Shown here one piece after another: positions 29,860 through 33,612 of a DNA stretch of 33,612 nucleotides. The notes beneath the pieces are model-generated. The model made no database searches. It saw nothing but the letters and a program-made list of their open reading frames with translations, and was not told the DNA's origin. A program made the position numbers and the translations under genes. The DNA comes from Haplomitrium mnioides. Lineage: Eukaryota > Marchantiophyta > Haplomitriopsida > Calobryales. The stretch covers positions 1-33,612 of the forward strand of contig JBNGIS010020163.1 of NCBI GenBank assembly GCA_049999725.1, written 5' to 3'. How positions within the stretch are numbered: position 1 is the first letter of the stretch; each line of letters starts with the position of its first letter.

Positions 29860-31019
29860 ATCTTAAACCACGAGTAACTCTTATGATGGAGACTTGGGAT
29901 TTCAAATTGTTTTTACAACAACATGTCTCCTTGGTTCAAAAGATAAATGTTGTTGCCTTTAATCAACAGTTTAAGTTCAAGCTGGGTGATTCAGAGGAAA
30001 AAATTTAGAGTAAATAATTTTCAACATGTGAACTTTGGTTATCTCTAGATGGTATTTGTCAACTCAAGTGTCTACCTGAAGTGGACAGAGAAATTAAAAG
30101 TACAATAATAATCTCTCTGAAGACATATTTTGAAATCAAGCAATCTTAAAAAGAAATAAGAGAAGTTGATATAGAGAAGGTGGTCTTTGCAATTATAGAT
30201 AGCAGAAGTGAGAGCTGCTACAAGTTCTTTACAAATTTGGATATTCAACGATAGAATAGCTTTTTCCTTGCCTAACAAGAGATGGCAGCTTACATTCTTG
30301 AAAGAACAAGACAATGATTCAAAACTAAATTCTATTTTACACCTTTACAATTTGCAAACACTTGTAATGATTCTCCAAATATTTGTCTAACCTCTTAGTT
30401 TGATGTGCTTCAACCAGAGAAAGATCTTCTAGTAGAACATATGCTTTCTACACATCCAAATATCTATAATGAATATATAGACTACGAGAAAGAACTATTT
30501 CACATCAAATAATATGCGAGGAAAAATTTAGCAACTTATATGATGTGAAAGCCAAAAGATTACTTTTGTTGTTGCATTACTTGACCCAAAAGCAGACCAC
30601 TTTAGATTGCCAAAGTCTTCAGAGTTTTGTTATTTGATGAAGAAGATACTCCAAGCCTTAAACAAGAATGTGTTCAATAGTTTGCTTGTGAGGCTCAAAA
30701 TGCGTTTTGTGGACAATACTTTCTAGAAAAAATAGCATCCACCAAAGGAAAATGAAAATGCAAATTATATATCGATGTACTTGATGTAACACAAATCACG
30801 AATCTCTCTTTTGATTTTCTTCTCACTCAGAAAAACCAATTGATAAAAATGACTCTACCTATCATTAAATCAAATCTATTTGAATATAAAAGACAAAAAG
30901 CAATTAATCTTGAAGTTTTTGAAAGAGATTCAATCAACATTATCAACACTAAGACAGACTATGAGAATCTTGATGAATCTTCTGAAGCTGAATCTAAAGA
31001 AATCAATGCAAGTGACTAA
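29860..31019 (+). pseudogene. Decayed coding remnant, possibly transposase-derived
   Basis: Plus-strand pieces in changing frames: METWDFKLFLQQHVSLVQK (about 29887), STCELWLSLDG and LKTYFEIKQ (30020-30150), YNEYIDYEKELFHIK (about 30470), FVVALLDPKADHFRLPKS (about 30567-30620), and a final open frame 30756-31019 ending in an acidic tail (NLDESSEAESKEINASD). The A-x-L-D-P-K block recalls the A-x-L-D-P-R segment of hAT-type transposases, but no catalytic residue or terminal repeat was found, so this is only a suggestion. Confidence 0.3.
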
Positions 31020-31393
31020 AGCTATTTAAAACCCTATTTTTTATAGTGACTTTCAACTTATGTTGTAGTATAAATTTATATATTTTACAAAGTATATGGG
31101 AATTTTTTTCAAGAAATTTCTTGTTCTTGAGACAAATTTATATGCAAGCTTGAACTTTTTGGTGCAAATCATTTCTAATTGATTCTTTTCATTTGCAAAT
31201 AAAATTTAAACATTCAATAATAATCTTCATTTGGTTTGTCAAACATTTTCTCATCCAAATTATTACAATATTCTTTCATACTACATTGTTGGCAAGAAGC
31301 ATTTCAATATTTTGGCTACTGAATCTTTTGGTATAGATCATTTGACTATTGAAGCATCTGCCCATCTTAACTACATAATCCTTTGCTAGCAAT

Positions 31394-31890
31394 GACTTTG
31401 ATATAAAACTTGAAACCTCTTATGCGCTTTGACTTTAATGTTGAACTTGGAACCTCTTGTACTCAGAGACTCTGATCCAAAAATCAGAACTCAAAACCTT
31501 AAGTGCACTTAGACTCTAATCTAGAACTCAAAGCCCTATGCATGTATATACTTTAATGTGTATGTTGAAATCTTATCCTTGCATAAACTCTATTGGGAAA
31601 CTCAAAACCTTTTGCGAGTATAGTTTTTATTGGGGAATATACACTTAGATGTAGAACTTGGAAACCTATGTGCGCAAAGACTTTGTTGCAGAAGTCGAAG
31701 CTTCATGCATGCATAAACTGTGATATGAAGAACACCCTATAGAGTTCAACAAATTAACTTTGGCTACCTCTAGATGGTACAGAAACTATAGTGTAGAACT
31801 TAGAACTTTAAGCGCTCTAAGACTTTCATGTGGAACTCAGAACCCTGATCCAAAACTTCACGCACTCTGCGTGTTTAGACTCTAAAGAAA
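31394..31890 (+). repeat. 37-bp minisatellite
   Basis: Units of exactly 37 bp at 31394, 31431, 31512, 31549, 31586 and 31679, one of 44 bp at 31468, a decayed 56-bp stretch at 31623, and further units to about 31890. Consensus: GACTCTAATGTAGAACTC, then AAAACCTTATGCGCATA. The TATGCGCATA-like end abuts GACTCT of the next unit, the same junction as in the 24-bp arrays. Confidence 0.85.
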
Positions 31891-32229
31891 ATTTCTAGAC
31901 CCACTACTTGTTTGGTTTCTCCAACCTGGTTGATTTTTAGCTTTGACTCCTTTGCACATATGATTCTTTGAATTTAAACACTTTTGAATTGCTAAACCCT
32001 TGTAAAATGTGACTACATAATCTTTTGTGTGCATGGATTTTAAAGTATAATGGAAACCGTCTTTCTTACTTAGACTTCAAAGTAGAGCTTTCAACTACAT
32101 GCAAGGTTTGGTTTTTATAGCTTTTGTGCCTTGAGATTCCAAATTGATTTCTCTAACTTCTTGTCCACTTGGGCTTTTCCTCATTTTTTCTATTCATTTT
32201 TTAAAAAAAAATAAGTTATAAGTTACACC
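31891..32229. other. AT-rich flank of the 37-bp array
   Basis: Scattered degenerate echoes of the repeat (TGCACATATGATTC at about 31954, GTGTGCATGGATTT at about 32027), otherwise nothing. Confidence 0.4.
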
Positions 32230-32329
32230 NNNNNNNNNNNNNNNNNNNNNNNNNNNNNNNNNNNNNNNNNNNNNNNNNNNNNNNNNNNNNNNNNNNNNNN
32301 NNNNNNNNNNNNNNNNNNNNNNNNNNNNN
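32230..32329. other. Assembly gap (100 N)
   Basis: A run of exactly 100 N, a conventional scaffold gap of unknown true size. Open frames spanning it are meaningless. Confidence 0.98.
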
Positions 32330-33612
32330 CATGTTTTGAGTAGCTTGCTTTTTGTTCATAGTAGCGTATGTTAAAGAAGAAAATTTGCATGCAAACTGGT
32401 TTTGTCTCATCACGTATATAGATCAACTATTTTTCTACTTCAATACTTTCATTGACAATGACTTTACTGTCAACAATACTACACCACTCTTGTTTGAACT
32501 TGTAGCCAAGTTCATCAAGGCACTTGCTACTTTTTATAACCAACAAATGCAAGAGATGGTTTCTTAGCTCGTCTTTTTTTTTTATGCATACACTTAAAAA
32601 ATCCAACAATATTTTCTTGCAACTAGAAAGAAAGATCTTGAGCTTGTGGTGTTTTGTGAGTACCGCATTTATCTTTAAAGAACAATTATGTGGGTGAATA
32701 AAGGTTCCTTTCTAAACATGAATATTCAATTTGTAAACAGTCAAGAGATTTCCTTTCTCAACATGAATTCCAAGAGTAATTGAAATCTAAAGTTAAGAAA
32801 ACGGTATTCTAAATAAGATAGTTATTGCTAGTTATGCAACAAAGGTAGAAAAAACACTAAAGATTGCATATTAAACAAGAAAGAAAATAAGACTAAGAAA
32901 ACAACCAAATGTTGCACGATGGGCATTTGGAGTGCAAAAATATCAGTTTGCAACTTTGCATTAATACAAATCACCAATTCAAAGTCTTGACAAAATGTTT
33001 TCTTATAAAACCTCTTTTAGAGAAAACTCTAAATAAAGAAGTGGAGGAATCTTCAAGTGTTGAACAATATCAAGAAGATTGAACTGTAAGAGTTGAACAC
33101 CAACAATAGAATTAAGATGAATTAGAGATTCAAAGGTGATTCATAGATAACCACTCGAATCTATACAAAAAAATTCATAAAGTTTCATTCACTAATAATG
33201 TCTTTGAAACACAAGTTTAATTACAAGTAAAAAACATTCATTGTTCAATTAAGGGTGTCTTAAGGTTAATTCCTCTTCCATAAACTCTAGATCCACTAGC
33301 TCCTTCTCAACATCTTTTATAGTGGTGGTCTCAATCTCATTTTCTTATGTCTACTTTGTTTGTTTCTCTTCATGTAGATGTCCTGTTTTAGTTGCTTTTT
33401 TGGGTTTATTTCATCTTTGTCTTGTTTAGTTTTTGTTCATCCACCTTGAGGCTTTCAGTTTGTTTTAGAAAATTTTATTGTCAAGGTTTCTTTTTATTAT
33501 TCGGCATCATTGGTCCAATGACCAGTACTGCAAGTTAGAATTCAGTCATTATGTTTTAGCTCTATAAGCCTTTGCTCTCTTCCCTTATAGTTGAAAAAAG
33601 TGGACTTGCCAT
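32330..33612. other. AT-rich sequence, nothing firm
   Basis: Short opposing frames at 32352-32567 (plus) and 32427-32609 (minus) cannot be told apart by content. On the minus strand about 33310-33230 a coherent piece reads KDVEKELVDLEFMEEELTL, too short to assign. No transposon ends, RNA genes or repeats seen. Confidence 0.4.

Noticed and set aside
32216-32426. Minus-strand open frames through the 100-N gap
   Set aside because: The gap has unknown real length and content, so the frames are artefacts.

Overview
This is nuclear DNA of a land plant, AT-rich and made almost entirely of decayed LTR retrotransposons, minisatellite arrays and gene remnants. The evidence is plant-type Ty1/copia and Ty3/gypsy (chromovirus) elements with initiator-Met tRNA primer-binding sites, 5-bp target duplications, GT-AG-like intron borders in a host-gene remnant, and assembly gaps (10 N at 14304-14313, 100 N at 32230-32329). 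I see no intact protein-coding gene and no convincing functional RNA gene. The species cannot be told from the sequence alone.

Layout. 2-883: 3' end of a copia element (RNase H tail, polypurine tract, short LTR). 884-3305: AT-rich DNA without recognisable content. 3306-4366 and 10464-10628: pieces of an intron-bearing minus-strand gene split by a complete but dead chromovirus (Gypsy-1, 4367-10458). 10774-11250: a 24-bp minisatellite. 11251-11415 plus 19419-20713: a second minus-strand coding remnant, split by a complete dead copia element (Copia-2, 11416-19418, perfect ATCTC target duplication) with a 3.1-kb leader of tandem repeats. 20840-21270: a second 24-bp minisatellite array. 21303-21640: another minus-strand remnant. 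22205-23658: unrecognised open frames, one with an in-frame 30-bp repeat. 23705-23984 and 28935 to about 29260: one array of roughly 95-bp units split by a composite chromovirus (Gypsy-2, 23985-28934) with three LTRs. 29860-31019: decayed remnant, perhaps transposase-derived. 31394-31890: a 37-bp minisatellite. The rest shows nothing firm.

How it fits together. Two retroelements (Gypsy-1, Copia-2) landed inside minus-strand coding sequence. Removing each element together with one target copy puts the interrupted reading frame back in register, which independently supports the boundaries. All three larger elements are inactivated: stop codons in gag and pol, frameshifts, lost catalytic residues and, in Gypsy-2, a deletion of about 1.3 kb across reverse transcriptase and RNase H.

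The most unusual feature is a set of minisatellites with different periods (24, 30, 37 and about 95 bp) that share a palindromic core of the type TATGCGCATA, usually next to GACTCT or a variant. In the 24-bp arrays the unit is two abutting 12-bp palindromes. I do not recognise this repeat family.
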